This document shows positions 12,278-21,638 of a stretch of 64,000 bases of DNA, one piece after another; within the stretch, counting starts at the first letter, position 1, and each line of letters starts with the position of its first letter. The stretch is from the NCBI GenBank assembly GCA_019694555.1, contig JAIBBS010000003.1, positions 50,319 through 114,318 of the forward strand, given 5' to 3'. The notes beneath the pieces are model-generated. The model ran no database searches. It was given only the letters and a program-made list of their open reading frames with translations, and had not been told where the DNA came from. The stretch comes from Nannocystaceae bacterium (GTDB lineage Bacteria; Myxococcota_A; Polyangia; Nannocystales; Nannocystaceae). Made by a program: the position numbers and the translations under genes.

Positions 12278-14771
12278 GGTCGCTGCGGTGAGCGCCGCGC
12301 CGGGGTTGCAAGGCGACGCGTCGTCGGGACCGCCCAACGGCGCCCGTGAGGGTGAACGCGGGTTGACGCGGGCCGAGGCCGAGGCCGCGCTCGCACGGCA
12401 CGGCCGCAACGAGATCGAGCGCCAGCAGACCACGCCGCGCTGGCGCATGTTCGTGGCGCAGTTCGCCAGCGCGCTGGTGCTGATCCTGCTGGCCGCCGCG
12501 GTGGTGTCGGCCATCGTCGGCGCGTGGGACGACGCGGTCGCGATCACCGTGATCGTGCTGGTCAACGGCGTGATCGGCTTCGTGCAGGAATCCCGGGCCG
12601 AGCGCGCGCTGCTGGCGTTGCGCTCGCTGACGGCCGCGCGTGCGACGGTGCTGCGCGACGGTGTCGGCTGCATGGTGCCCGCGGCCGAGATCGTGCCCGG
12701 CGACGTGCTGCTGCTGCAGGCCGGCGACGTCGTCGCCGCCGACGCGCGCCTGCTCGAGTGCGCCGCGCTGACCACCATCGAGGCCGTGCTCACCGGCGAG
12801 AGCATGCCGGTCGACAAGCGCGTCGATCCGCAGGCTCCCACCGACGACCGCGTGCCGATCGCGGAGCGCCACGATCGCGTGTTCATGGGCACGACCATCG
12901 CGACCGGCACCGCGCGCGCGCGCGTCGAGGCCACCGCGATGGCCACCGAGCTGGGCAAGATCGCCCACCTGCTGGCGCAGGGCGAGAGCGGCGAGACGCC
13001 GCTGCAGCGCCGGCTCGCGGCGCTGGGACAGGTGCTGCTGTGGGCCACGATCGTGCTCGTGGGCATCGTCGCGGTGCTGGGTTGGGTGCGCGGCCTGCCG
13101 TGGTTCGACGTGCTGCTGACCACGGTCTCGCTCGCGGTGTCAGCGGTGCCCGAGGGCCTGCCGGCGGTGGTGACCGTGGCGATGGCGGTCGGCGTGCGGC
13201 GGCTGTCGGCGCGCAAGGTGTTGGTGCGGCGGCTGTCGACGGTCGAGACGCTCGGCTGCGCCACCGTCATCTGCACCGACAAGACCGGCACGCTGACCAC
13301 CGGCGTCATGACGCTGCGCGAGCACTGGGGCGACGACGAGCTCGCGATCCTTCGTGCGGCCGCGGCGTGCTGCGATGCCGAGCTCGGCGACGGTGGCGGC
13401 ATCGGTGACCCCACCGAGCTCGCGATCCTCGCCGCGGCCGCGGCCCGGGGCATCGCGCGCGAGACCATCGAGCGCGAGCAGCCACGAGTGCGCACGCTGC
13501 CGTTCGACACCGACCGGCGGCGCATGGCGGTGTGGCGCGCCGACGGCCGCGTCTACGTCAAGGGCGCGGTCGAGGCCGTGGTCGCGTCGTGCGACGATCC
13601 GCCCGCGGGCATCCACGATGCCGCCGCGGCGATGGCCCGTCGCGGCCTGCGGGTGCTCGCGGTCGCGATCGGCAGCGGTGACGACGAGTCCGCGCTGACG
13701 CTGCTGGGTCTGGTCGGTCTGGCCGACGCGCCGCGTGCCGAGGCGCTGGCGGCGGTGCGCGCGGCCCAGTCCGCCGGCGTGCACATCGTCATGATCACCG
13801 GCGACCACGCGCTCACGGCCGAGGCCATCGCGCGCGAGCTCGGCATCCTCGAGGGTGACGGCGACGCGGCCGCGTCGGTGTTCGCGCGCAAGACCGCGGC
13901 GGACAAGACCGCGATCGTCAAGCAGCTGCGCGAGCGCGGCGAGATCGTCGCGATGACCGGCGACGGCGTCAACGATGCCCCGTCGATCCGCGAGGCCGAC
14001 ATCGGCATCGCGATGGGCCGCGGCGCGACCGAGGTCACGCGCGAGGCCGCAGACATGGTCCTGGTCGAGGACGACCTCGGTGGGGTCGTGGTCGCGATCC
14101 GCGAGGGCCGCGTGGTCTACGACAACATCCGCAAGACGGTGATCTACCTGCTGTCGGGCAACGCCGCGGGTCTGATCATGATGCTGGTCGCGTCGGTGCT
14201 GGGCTGGCCGCTGCCGCTGCTGCCGCTGCAGCTGCTGTGGCTCAACATCATGTGCGAGCCGCTGCCCGGCATCGCGCTCGCGATCGATCCGGCCGACGAC
14301 GACGTGATGCAGCGCCGGCCCCGGGACCCGCGCTCGCCGTTGCTGGGGCGCGCGGCGTGGACCCACATCGCCTGGGTCGCGTCGATGCACGCGACCGTGG
14401 GCCTGGGCGCGTTCTGGTGGGGGCTGCAGCACGGCGGTGTCGAGCTCGCACGGACGCTGGCGTTCTCGAGCCTGGTGTTCGGCGTGCTGCTGCGCGCGTT
14501 CGCCTCGCGCAACGAGCACAAGCTGCTGTGGGAAGTCGGCTGGTCGCGCAACTTCGCCTTGCTGATCGTGGTCGCGATCTCGGTGGGGCTACAGCTGCTG
14601 CTGCATGCGCTGCCGATCACGCGGGCGTGGTTCTCGCTCGCGCCGATGACCACACCGGAGATCGCGGCACTGCTGGCGCTGGGCTTCGTGCCGGTGTCGG
14701 TGGTCGAGCTGTCGAAGCTGTTGCGGCGCGGGCGTCACTCGCAGCCGGACAGCTCCGGGAAGCTGCAGTGA
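12252..14771 (+). CDS. P2A-type cation-transporting ATPase (Ca2+/Mn2+-like)
   Basis: 839-residue P-type ATPase. Actuator loop TGES, phosphorylation motif DKTGTLT (Asp343), nucleotide-domain KGAVE, hinge TGDGVNDAP. Transmembrane-4 signature PEGLP and transmembrane-6 LQLLWLNIMCEPLPGIALAID place it with SERCA/PMR1-like pumps, with Glu where SERCA has Asp, so exact ion choice is uncertain. ATG 12252 overlaps the regulator gene; GTG 12288, just after the regulator's stop and with TAAGG upstream, is an alternative start that removes 12 residues. Coupling to the NtrC gene suggests coordinated expression. The 3' end overlaps the convergent hydrolase gene by 37 bp. Confidence 0.93.
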
Positions 14772-15847
14772 CCGTTGCAGGTGTCGACGAGCTCGCCGGT
14801 GCGCAGGAAGTGATCGAGCTGCTGCTGGGCTTCGGGCACCGTGCGCAGCACGTCGTGCGGGTCGCCGCACGCCCGCGCGGGCACGTTGTCGAGCGGCTCG
14901 GGCGGGTGGCCGAAGTCGTACTCGACCAGCGCCGCAGGCCCGGAGTAGGGCGCGGCGACCGACTCGAGCCCGTAGACGTCGCGGAGGCCGGTGTCGAGGT
15001 GCGCGGCCCCGATCGCGCGCGCCATCACGTGTGCGCCCAGGGTCGTGACCTGGTGATCGCCGATCGCGGGGCGGACGTAGACCTGGTGCGCGGGCGTGCC
15101 CGGCAGGGTCTCGTGCGCGATGGCATAGGAGTATCCCGTGGGCTCGACGCGGTCCCACAGGATCTGCGCGAGCGCGAGCATGTACGCGATCACGAGCGGG
15201 TCGTCGTAGCGCGCCGAGATGATCTCGAAGAAGGCATCGAAATCGGCGCTGCGCGGTAGCAGCAGGTTGTAGGGCTGGCCCGCAGTGTCGAGCATGCCGC
15301 GCTCGACGTCGGTCGTCAGCGCCATGTACGTGCCGCCGAGGATGCCGCCCTGGCTGCTGCCGTAGTAGTAGCGCTGGGCCGGATCGTAGGCGGCGTGATC
15401 GCCGAGCTGGATCATCGGCTCGTCGGCGAAGCCGCCGATCATCATGCGCATGGCCAGCAGCTGGTTGACCATGCCCTGCATCTGCCGGTCGACCACGGTG
15501 GCGAAGTCCTCGAAGTGACCGCCGTCGACCACCGCGCCGACGTAGATCTCGTCGTCTTCGTGCATGCCGATCCAGTCGGTCGCGAACAGCACGTAGCCGT
15601 AGCTCGACGCGAACGGGATCTCGAACCACACGATCTCGCGTTGGTCGGAGAACAGCCCGTGGCCGAACTGCGCCAGCGGCAGCGGCCCGTCCATCGCGGC
15701 GGGCGGGATCAGCACCAAGAAGGGGTAGTCCGCCCACGGCATCTGCGAATTGATCGTGGGCATGCCGTCGACCCCCAGCAGCAGGTGCGCGCCGGGGCCG
15801 GGCTGGTCGAGGAACAGCGGCACGCGCATCGTGCCTTCGATCAACAT
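14735..15847 (-). pseudogene. Lipoprotein alpha/beta-hydrolase, C-terminal part after an in-frame TAG
   Basis: 370 residues readable from ATG 15847, but this ATG is four sense codons after a TAG in the same frame and has no ribosome-binding site, so it is the continuation of the 15860-16693 segment. It carries the hydrolase core: LAQFGHGLFSDQREI (oxyanion/cap region), nucleophile elbow YYYGSSQGGILGG with the Ser in GSSQGG, and a late GDHQVTTLGAH likely holding the catalytic His. Resembles large extracellular lipase/esterase-type lipoproteins of myxobacteria; substrate unknown. The C-terminus ends in a short Cys-containing tail (CNGHCSFPELSGCE). Unless the stop is read through or is a sequence error, this part is not made. 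Confidence 0.8.
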
Positions 15848-15859
15848 CGCGACGCCGGG

Positions 15860-16693
15860 CTAGGGGTCGAGCGCGACATCGTCGATGGTGTATTGCGGCC
15901 CTTCGTCACCGACCAGCGCGAGCGCCTGGTCGCGCATGCTGACCAGCCACGCGGTGTTGTTCTCGCGGCTGGCGGTGGTGAAGTCCCACGCCAGCTGCAG
16001 CGTGTCGCGCGGGACCCCGGCGTCGCGCAGCCGCGCGAAGACGTCGGCGTAGAGGCCGCGGCGCGCCTCGATCGACGGGTCCTCGTGGGCGCTGCCGTCG
16101 CGCAGCGCGGCGAAGGCCTCGCTGGGCGCCAGCGCGAGGCCGTCCTCGCCGCGCACGTCTCGGATCGCGACGATGTAGCGGCGCGCGTCGGCCAGCCGCA
16201 CGGCAGGGCGGACGAACAGCGCGCGTCGGCTGGGGTCGGTCGCGGTCATGTCGAGCTCGGCCCAGTGCGGGATGCGTTCGCCGCTGTCCGCGTCGAGCAG
16301 CACCGTGGGCGAGTCGTCGTCGAGCGAGCGCGCGATGTCGTCGGGGCGCGGCAGCCCGGTCGCGGTCGCGCCGGCGAGGAACGTCATCGGCGCGAGGCCC
16401 GGCGAGAAGCCATCGCTGCGATTCCACACCGACGGGTCCACCGCCACGCCGAAGTCGTTGACCGGCATCGCCTCCGGTGCGAGCGCGAGGCGGCGCCCGG
16501 TCGGGCTGCCCTCGTCGGCGCGCGTGAAGACGTTCGAGGGAAACGGCAGCCCGCAGGCCTCGGGCACGATGGGGTCGCACGGCAGTGTCGGCCACGCGAC
16601 CTCGGGCGCAGGCTCGTCGCCCTGCGGTGGAGCGCATGCGCTCGCGAGCATCGCTGCCAGCCATGTCCCGTTCGCGGATCGGAGCCGATGCAT
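15860..16693 (-). pseudogene. Lipoprotein alpha/beta-hydrolase, N-terminal part ending at an in-frame TAG
   Basis: 277 residues from ATG 16693 (ATG 16705 is four codons upstream). Signal peptide with lipobox LASAC, then the N-terminal domain typical of bacterial virulence-factor-type lipases (CGLPFPSNVFT, ALDPSVWNRSDGFSPG-like segment, strands with FVRPAVRLADARRYIVAI). It stops at TAG 15860-15862 inside ...DDVALDP, and the reading frame continues without shift into PGVAMLIEGTMRVPLFL and the hydrolase core. One base change would restore a Tyr, Gln, Glu, Lys, Trp, Leu or Ser codon. The two parts together would make a protein of about 650 residues. Confidence 0.8.
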
Positions 16694-16793
16694 CGGCGCC
16701 AGCATAACCGACCCGCACCGGTCGCTGCGCACCCACGCCGATTCGCAGCGGCTGCGCGAGCACTCCGGGACGGTCACCTCGCGACGCGCGTGA

Positions 16794-17486
16794 TCACGGC
16801 GACGCGACGCGCCGGCGTGTCCGGGCTCGGCGTGGCGGCGCGTCGGGGCGCTGGGTTGCGTCCTGCGAGACCGCGGCGAGCAGCGTCGCCGCGGCGCGCT
16901 CGAGCGCCACCGGAGCCCGCAGCTCGAGCAGCGTCTGCGCCCCGATCACCGCCGCCAGCACGACGGTCGCGAGGTCGCGCGCGTCGAGGTCCGCGCGCAC
17001 GCGGCCCCGTCGCTGGTCGCTGGCGATGGCCTCGCCGACGCGCGCGATCGAGTCCTCGACCAACCCGAGGTAGTGCTCGCGGATCGCCGGCGAGCGCAGG
17101 CACGCGTCGACCAGCTGGTGCGGCCGCACGCCACCGTCGCGCGTGAGTGGGTACGCGCCCGAGCCCACCGCGGCGAGGAAGCGCATCGCCACGGTCGCGA
17201 GCCCGGCGTCGCCGTCCGAATCCGGCGCGAACAGCTGCTCGAGCAGCGGCACGCCCAGCCACTGCATGACCGCGACCAGGAACGCGTCGCGGTCGCCGAA
17301 GTGCACGTAGAAGGCGCCGCGGGTCTTGCCCGCGGCCTCGCAGATCTCGTCGAGGCTGGGCGCATCGAGCCCGCGCGCGCCGAACAGGCGTGCGCCGGCA
17401 CGCAGCAGCGCCTCGCGGGTCTGCGCCGCGCTCTGGGCACGGCTGGGCGGGGGGCTCGAACGACGGTGGCTGCGCTTGGTTGACAT
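16794..17486 (-). CDS. TetR-family transcriptional repressor
   Basis: 230 residues. N-terminal TetR DNA-binding domain at about 20-70 (TREALLRAGARLFGARGLDA...IAxAAGKTRGAFYVHFGDRDA form), followed by a helical ligand-binding domain of typical size and a basic C-terminal tail. Its start codon lies inside a palindrome (17483-17500), and a second copy of the palindrome core occurs 32 bp further on, between this gene and the divergent unknown gene plus SDR. The arrangement indicates that it represses itself and the divergent pair. The inducing ligand is unknown. Confidence 0.93.
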   Translation of the reverse strand: MSTKRSHRRSSPPPSRAQSAAQTREALLRAGARLFGARGLDAPSLDEICEAAGKTRGAFYVHFGDRDAFLVAVMQWLGVPLLEQLFAPDSDGDAGLATVAMRFLAAVGSGAYPLTRDGGVRPHQLVDACLRSPAIREHYLGLVEDSIARVGEAIASDQRRGRVRADLDARDLATVVLAAVIGAQTLLELRAPVALERAAATLLAAVSQDATQRPDAPPRRARTRRRVASP

Positions 17487-17500
17487 ACGAGTCCGTATGT
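17483..17500. promoter_or_regulatory. TetR operator 1 (palindrome overlapping repressor start codon)
   Basis: ACATACG-AGTC-CGTATGT is a perfect 7-bp inverted repeat with a 4-bp centre. It contains the repressor's ATG on the minus strand and overlaps a TTGACA (17480-17485) that could be a -35 element for the plus strand. Its core ATACGA-N2-CGTAT recurs at 17516-17531. Binding by the adjacent TetR is inference. Confidence 0.75.
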
Positions 17501-17515
17501 GAGATCCGGTCTTCG

Positions 17516-17531
17516 GATACGAGAGCGTATC
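17516..17531. promoter_or_regulatory. TetR operator 2
   Basis: GATACG-AGAG-CGTATC, a perfect 6-bp inverted repeat sharing ATACGA-N2-CGTAT with operator 1. Centre-to-centre distance is 32 bp, about three helical turns, so two repressor dimers would sit on the same face of the DNA. It lies 15 bp before the GTG of the divergent gene. Confidence 0.75.
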
Positions 17532-17545
17532 TGAAACGAGGACCC

Positions 17546-18082
17546 GTGACCGCCGCGACCGCGCATGCCCCCGTCCGTTTCGAGCAGACCACCGTGCCCG
17601 ACCGCATCGCCGCGCTCGACGCGATGCTCCGGCTCGACCACGCGCAGCTGCTGGCCCGCTACCTCGAGGCGCCCGCGCCGGCGTTGACCGCGGTCGACGG
17701 CGATCTGCGCGGGCGCATGCTCGCGGTGCCGGCGTTGCCCGACTGGCTCACCGCCGGCCCGCGACTGTGGGCCCGCAGCGGCAGCTTCCCGTGGCGCGGC
17801 AAGAGCTTCGCCGCGCTCGACGCTGCGCACGGCACCGGCGTGAACCGGGTCGCCAGCGATCGCCTGCGGCTGTTCCGCTTCACCACCGCCATCGGGCCTT
17901 CGCGGCAGGACGGCGCGCCCGCGCTGCAGCTCGACTACGACCACCCGGGCAATCCCTTCTTCATCCGCGCGATCGAGGACGAGCTGCGCATGCTCGACGA
18001 CGGCGTGTTCCTGGGCCAGGCGTGGCTGCGTGTCGGCGGTCGCAAGCACTTCGTGCTGTGGTTCGGGTTGTGCCGGGCATGA
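17546..18082 (+). CDS. Unrecognised protein in TetR-controlled pair
   Basis: 178 residues from GTG 17546, the first start after the operators. I do not recognise the family. It has no signal peptide or membrane segment. Notable parts are SFPWRGKSFAALD near the middle and LDYDHPGNPFFIRAIEDELRMLDDGVFLG near the C-terminus, a pattern loosely like DUF4334/GXWXG proteins, which I cannot confirm. Its TGA overlaps the ATG of the SDR gene (ATGA, 18079-18082), so the two are translationally coupled and probably act in the same pathway under the adjacent TetR. Confidence 0.75.
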   Translation: MTAATAHAPVRFEQTTVPDRIAALDAMLRLDHAQLLARYLEAPAPALTAVDGDLRGRMLAVPALPDWLTAGPRLWARSGSFPWRGKSFAALDAAHGTGVNRVASDRLRLFRFTTAIGPSRQDGAPALQLDYDHPGNPFFIRAIEDELRMLDDGVFLGQAWLRVGGRKHFVLWFGLCRA

Positions 18083-19101
18083 AGCGCGCGCTGGTCACGG
18101 GCGCGTCGGGTTTCATCGGCGCGCACGTCGTCGCGGCGTTGCTGCGCGAGGACGTCGAGGTGCGCGCGCTGGTGCTGCCCGGTGACCCCGCGCCCAACCT
18201 CGCGGGGCTACCGATCGAACGCGTGCACGGCGACGTGACCGACGCCGCCGCGCTCGCGCGCGCGATGGTCGGGGTCGACACCGTGTTCCATCTCGCGGCG
18301 ATCTACGCGCTGTGGCTGCGCGACCCGGCGCGCATGCGGGCGGTCAACGTCGAGGGCACGCGCGCGGTGCTCGAGGCGGCGGCGCGCGCCTCGGTCGCGC
18401 GCGTGGTCCACACCAGCTCGATCGCCCGCTTCGGCGGTCAGGGGCTCGGCGTTCGCGCGACCGAGCACAGCGCGTTCGCGTTGGGCGACACCGGCGATGC
18501 GTATGCGCAGTCCAAGGCCGACGCGCACGCCGTCGCCGAGGCCGCAGCCGCGCGCGGTCAGGACGTGGTCCTGGTCGCGCCGACCGGCCCCATCGGTCCG
18601 GGCGACGTGGGCCCGACGCCGACCGGACGCCTGTTGCTGTTGTGCGCCAAGCTGCCGGTGGTCGCAGTGCCGCGCAGCATCAGCAACTTCGCCGACGTCC
18701 GCACCATCGCGCAGGGCCACGTGCTCGCGGCGCGCCACGGTCGCGCGGGTCGCAGCTATCTGCTGGGCGACTGCGATCTGTCGTTCGCGCAGATCGCCGA
18801 GCTCGCGCTCGCGGCGGTGGGCCGCAGCGCACCGGTGTACGAGGTGCCGACGCGCTGGGTCGGGCTGGCCGCGCGCGCGATGACGGCGTGGGCCGATCGC
18901 GTCAGCCACCGCGCGCCACCGGTCACACCGGCCGCGGTGGCCATGGCCGCGCGTGGGCTCGCGGCCGACTGCAGCCGCGCGCGCGACGAGCTGGGCTTGC
19001 GCCCGCTGCCGATCGAGCGCGCCGTGGCCGATGCGCTGGAGGACTTCCGACGCCGCGGACTGCTGCGGCGCAGCGTGCAGGTGCCGGCGCGCGGACGCTG
19101 A
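18079..19101 (+). CDS. NAD(P)-dependent epimerase/dihydroflavonol-reductase-like SDR
   Basis: 340 residues, extended short-chain dehydrogenase fold. NAD(P)-binding TGASGFIG at residues 8-15, VFHLAA, Ser in VVHTSSIARFG and catalytic Tyr-x3-Lys in AYAQSKADA. Closest in style to HpnA/dihydroflavonol-4-reductase-type reductases that act on sugar, sterol or isoprenoid-like ketones; substrate not determinable. Start overlaps the upstream gene stop. Downstream lies a structured non-coding stretch and the convergent kinase gene. Confidence 0.9.
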   Translation: MKRALVTGASGFIGAHVVAALLREDVEVRALVLPGDPAPNLAGLPIERVHGDVTDAAALARAMVGVDTVFHLAAIYALWLRDPARMRAVNVEGTRAVLEAAARASVARVVHTSSIARFGGQGLGVRATEHSAFALGDTGDAYAQSKADAHAVAEAAAARGQDVVLVAPTGPIGPGDVGPTPTGRLLLLCAKLPVVAVPRSISNFADVRTIAQGHVLAARHGRAGRSYLLGDCDLSFAQIAELALAAVGRSAPVYEVPTRWVGLAARAMTAWADRVSHRAPPVTPAAVAMAARGLAADCSRARDELGLRPLPIERAVADALEDFRRRGLLRRSVQVPARGR

Positions 19102-19258
19102 CTCCGCGTCCATGCACAGGAGGCTCTGTCCCGCGCGACCATGGGTGACCGCCCAGACCGGGAACATGGGTGACACTGAGGGCCCCTCAGTCTCTGGAGA
19201 GGAAGCTCCGCTTCCTCTTTCCAGTCGCTTCGCGACCAGAGCCCGCGCTGCCGGCCTC
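19102..19258. other. Structured non-coding stretch between convergent genes; possible mobile-element remnant
   Basis: 157 bp without a credible ORF. It holds two copies of CATGGGTGAC-like sequence (19139-19148 and 19164-19173), a 7-bp inverted repeat CTGAGGG-c-CCCTCAG (19176-19190), and two hairpins nearby. The doubled ATGGGTGAC reminds me of sequences found next to IS-type integrase genes in other bacteria, but no transposase gene is present, so this is weakly supported. Confidence 0.45.
19194..19223. terminator. Probable bidirectional terminator hairpin
   Basis: CTGG plus AGAGGAAG (19198-19205), loop CTCCG, CTTCCTCT (19211-19218), a TT bulge and CCAG. The stem lies between the stop of the SDR gene (19101) and the stop of the convergent kinase gene (19259). 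A further small hairpin GTCGC-TTC-GCGAC follows at 19224-19236. Terminator role is inferred from position. Confidence 0.55.
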
Positions 19259-21559
19259 TCAGTGCGCCAGCGCGGCGTCGACCTTGGCGAGCCGACCCGC
19301 GGCCGACTTGTGCCCGAGCTCGGCCGCACGCTGGTACTGCGCGCGCGCGTCCTCGTAGCGAAAGCTGCGGAACAGCGCGTCGCCGAGCAGCATCCGCAGG
19401 CCCGCGTCCTGGGGCGACGCCGCGACCGCGCGTGCGGCCAGCTTCGCCGCGCGCGCGTGCCGTCCGCGCTCGAACTCGACGCGCGCGAGACCGGCGAGGC
19501 CGTCGACGTCGTCGTGGTCCAGCGACAGCACCGCCTCGAAGCTGCGTCGTGCGGACTCGAGCTCGCCGCGCGTCATGGCCTCACGCGCGGCCGCCAGCGC
19601 AGCGGCCCGCGATGGTCGCGGTCGCGTGGGCGCCGGTGCGGTCGCGATCGTCGGCGCTGCGGCGGGTGCCGGCGCGATCGCATCCGCCACGGCCGTGACG
19701 TCATCCACCACCGCGTCGACGTCGTCCGCCGGTGCCGCGACCGTGTCGTCGACCACCGGCGCGGGCTCGCCCGCGGGTGGGGTCGCGGGCTTGGCCGTGC
19801 CGCCGTGTCGGGTCCCGCGCGCGGCTTTGCGCGGCGCGGTCGCGGGCGTGTCGGCCGCGAGTCGATCGAGCGCCACGCGGGTGCTGATGCTGCCGTGAAG
19901 GTGGGTGTCGAGCGCGGCCAGCCGCGCGTTGCGTTCGCCTTCGTCGTCCTCCGCCAACGCGAGCAGCGGCGAGGCCGCGGCCAGCTCGGCGGCGCTGAAG
20001 CTGTGACTGCCGGCCTTGGCGCGCAGCGCCGAGACTTCACCCGGCGTGAGCGCGGCGCGGACGCGGGCGTGCTCGTGCTCGGGTTGGAACATCAGCGCGC
20101 ACGCGTAGTAGTCGATCGCGAACGGCATGCCGCCGTCGAGATCCCAGTAGCGATCGCCCAGGCGCACCAGCGTCGCGGCGAACTCGGCCCGCAGCGCCCG
20201 CGCGCGTTGGCTGGCCTCGAGCCCCGCGACACCCGGCACGGCCTCGAGCTGCAGCACGAAGTCGAACGCGGTCGCACGATGGGGATCGTCGGGCGGGGGA
20301 TAGACGAAGTAGGCCTGCGCCGCGGCCTCGTGCGCGCCGGCCTCGAGCGCATCGAGCTCGGCGCGCGCGCCCTGGGTCGGCCACGTCGCGATGGTGATGG
20401 CCGCGAGCACCGCCGCGATCGCAGCCGACGCGAGCCAGCGTCGGCGACGTCGCACGCGTCGCATCGACTCGCGGAACGCACCCGCGTCGGGCATGCCCGC
20501 GGCCAGGCGCTCGCGCCAGCCCAGCTCGACCTGCGGCAGCGGCAGGTCGTCCCACGCGGTGGTCAGGCCCAGCTCGATCTGCACGTCGCACAGCGCCGCC
20601 TCGAGCTCGGCCGCGCTGGCGAAGCGCTTGCGTGGATCCTTCTCGAGGCAGCGCCGCACCACCGGCTCGATCGCCGCGAGCTCCCGCGTCGGCGGCAGCA
20701 GCGACGCGAAGCGCGGTGGATCCTCGCCCAGGTGCGAGAGCACGACCTCGTGCTCGTCGCCGTCGAACGGACGCCGACCCACCAGCATCTCGAACGCGGT
20801 GCAGCCCAGCGCGTAGAGATCGACGCGGCCGTCGTGGGGCATGCCCGTGACCAGCTCGGGCGCGAAGTACCACGGCGTGCCCGCGACGCGGGCACGGCTG
20901 CCGCCGTCGCGCATGATGGTCGCGACGCCGAAGTCGAGCAGGCGCACCGCGTCGCTGCGATCGCCGCGGCGACCGAGGTGCACGTTCTCGGGCTTGATGT
21001 CGCGGTGGACCACGCCGGCGGCGTGCGCCGCGGCGAGGCCCTTGCACACCTGGCGCAGGATCCCCAGCGCGCGCGCCACCGGCAGCGGTCCGTCGACCAG
21101 CGCGTTGCGCAGCGTGACGCCGCGCAACAGCTCCATCGCGAACATGACGCGGCCGTCGGGCAGCTCGGCGAAATCGTAGACGTCGACGATGAACTCCGAG
21201 CGGATCGAAGCCACCGTGCGCGCCTCGGCGCGGAACATCGCCACGCGCTCGGCGTCGCGGGTCGGCTGCGTGGGATCGTTGCGCAACACCTTGAGCGCGA
21301 CGCGGCGCCCCAGATCGATCTGCTCGGCCTCGTAGACGACGCCCATGCCGCCGTCGCCCAGCCATCCCAGCAGGCGATAGCGCGTGCCCGGCAGCAGCGC
21401 GCCGGGAGCCAGCGGCACCGCGGCGGCGGGCGCCGTGCCGTACGGCCGCGTGGGCACGTCCACGCCGCCGACCGCCGCGACCACGGACGCGATCGGTTCT
21501 CGGCTCTGCAGCGTGCGCGCGGCGGCGGCCAATCCAATGCATCGTAGCGCCCCGTGCAT
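19259..21559 (-). CDS. Transmembrane Ser/Thr protein kinase with C-terminal TPRs
   Basis: About 766 residues from ATG 21559. Kinase domain intact: LGDGGMGVVYEA, VALKVL, HRDIKPENVHL, LLDFGVA and AGTPWYFAPEL. Ends at about residue 350, followed by a basic patch and a membrane segment (WLASAAIAAVLAAITIA). The outer part has a helical region, an Ala/Pro/Val/Asp-rich linker and C-terminal TPR repeats (AREAMTRGELESARRSFEAVL). The start is uncertain: ATG 21559 overlaps, on a GCATGC palindrome, a possible start of the divergent permease gene; GTG 21484 or 21463 just before the kinase domain would leave room for promoters. Substrates unknown. Confidence 0.9.
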   Translation of the reverse strand: MHGALRCIGLAAAARTLQSREPIASVVAAVGGVDVPTRPYGTAPAAAVPLAPGALLPGTRYRLLGWLGDGGMGVVYEAEQIDLGRRVALKVLRNDPTQPTRDAERVAMFRAEARTVASIRSEFIVDVYDFAELPDGRVMFAMELLRGVTLRNALVDGPLPVARALGILRQVCKGLAAAHAAGVVHRDIKPENVHLGRRGDRSDAVRLLDFGVATIMRDGGSRARVAGTPWYFAPELVTGMPHDGRVDLYALGCTAFEMLVGRRPFDGDEHEVVLSHLGEDPPRFASLLPPTRELAAIEPVVRRCLEKDPRKRFASAAELEAALCDVQIELGLTTAWDDLPLPQVELGWRERLAAGMPDAGAFRESMRRVRRRRRWLASAAIAAVLAAITIATWPTQGARAELDALEAGAHEAAAQAYFVYPPPDDPHRATAFDFVLQLEAVPGVAGLEASQRARALRAEFAATLVRLGDRYWDLDGGMPFAIDYYACALMFQPEHEHARVRAALTPGEVSALRAKAGSHSFSAAELAAASPLLALAEDDEGERNARLAALDTHLHGSISTRVALDRLAADTPATAPRKAARGTRHGGTAKPATPPAGEPAPVVDDTVAAPADDVDAVVDDVTAVADAIAPAPAAAPTIATAPAPTRPRPSRAAALAAAREAMTRGELESARRSFEAVLSLDHDDVDGLAGLARVEFERGRHARAAKLAARAVAASPQDAGLRMLLGDALFRSFRYEDARAQYQRAAELGHKSAAGRLAKVDAALAH

Positions 21560-21638
21560 GCCAACGCATCGCCGATCACCTCGGCGCGCGCGCGCGCGAA
21601 TCCGCAGCGGCCCGGCTCGGGTCGAAAGCGCGAGGGCA

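Noticed and set aside
15840..15870. Frameshift between the two hydrolase halves
   Set aside because: The distance between TAG and the next ATG is a multiple of three and the frame is continuous, so it is a nonsense codon.
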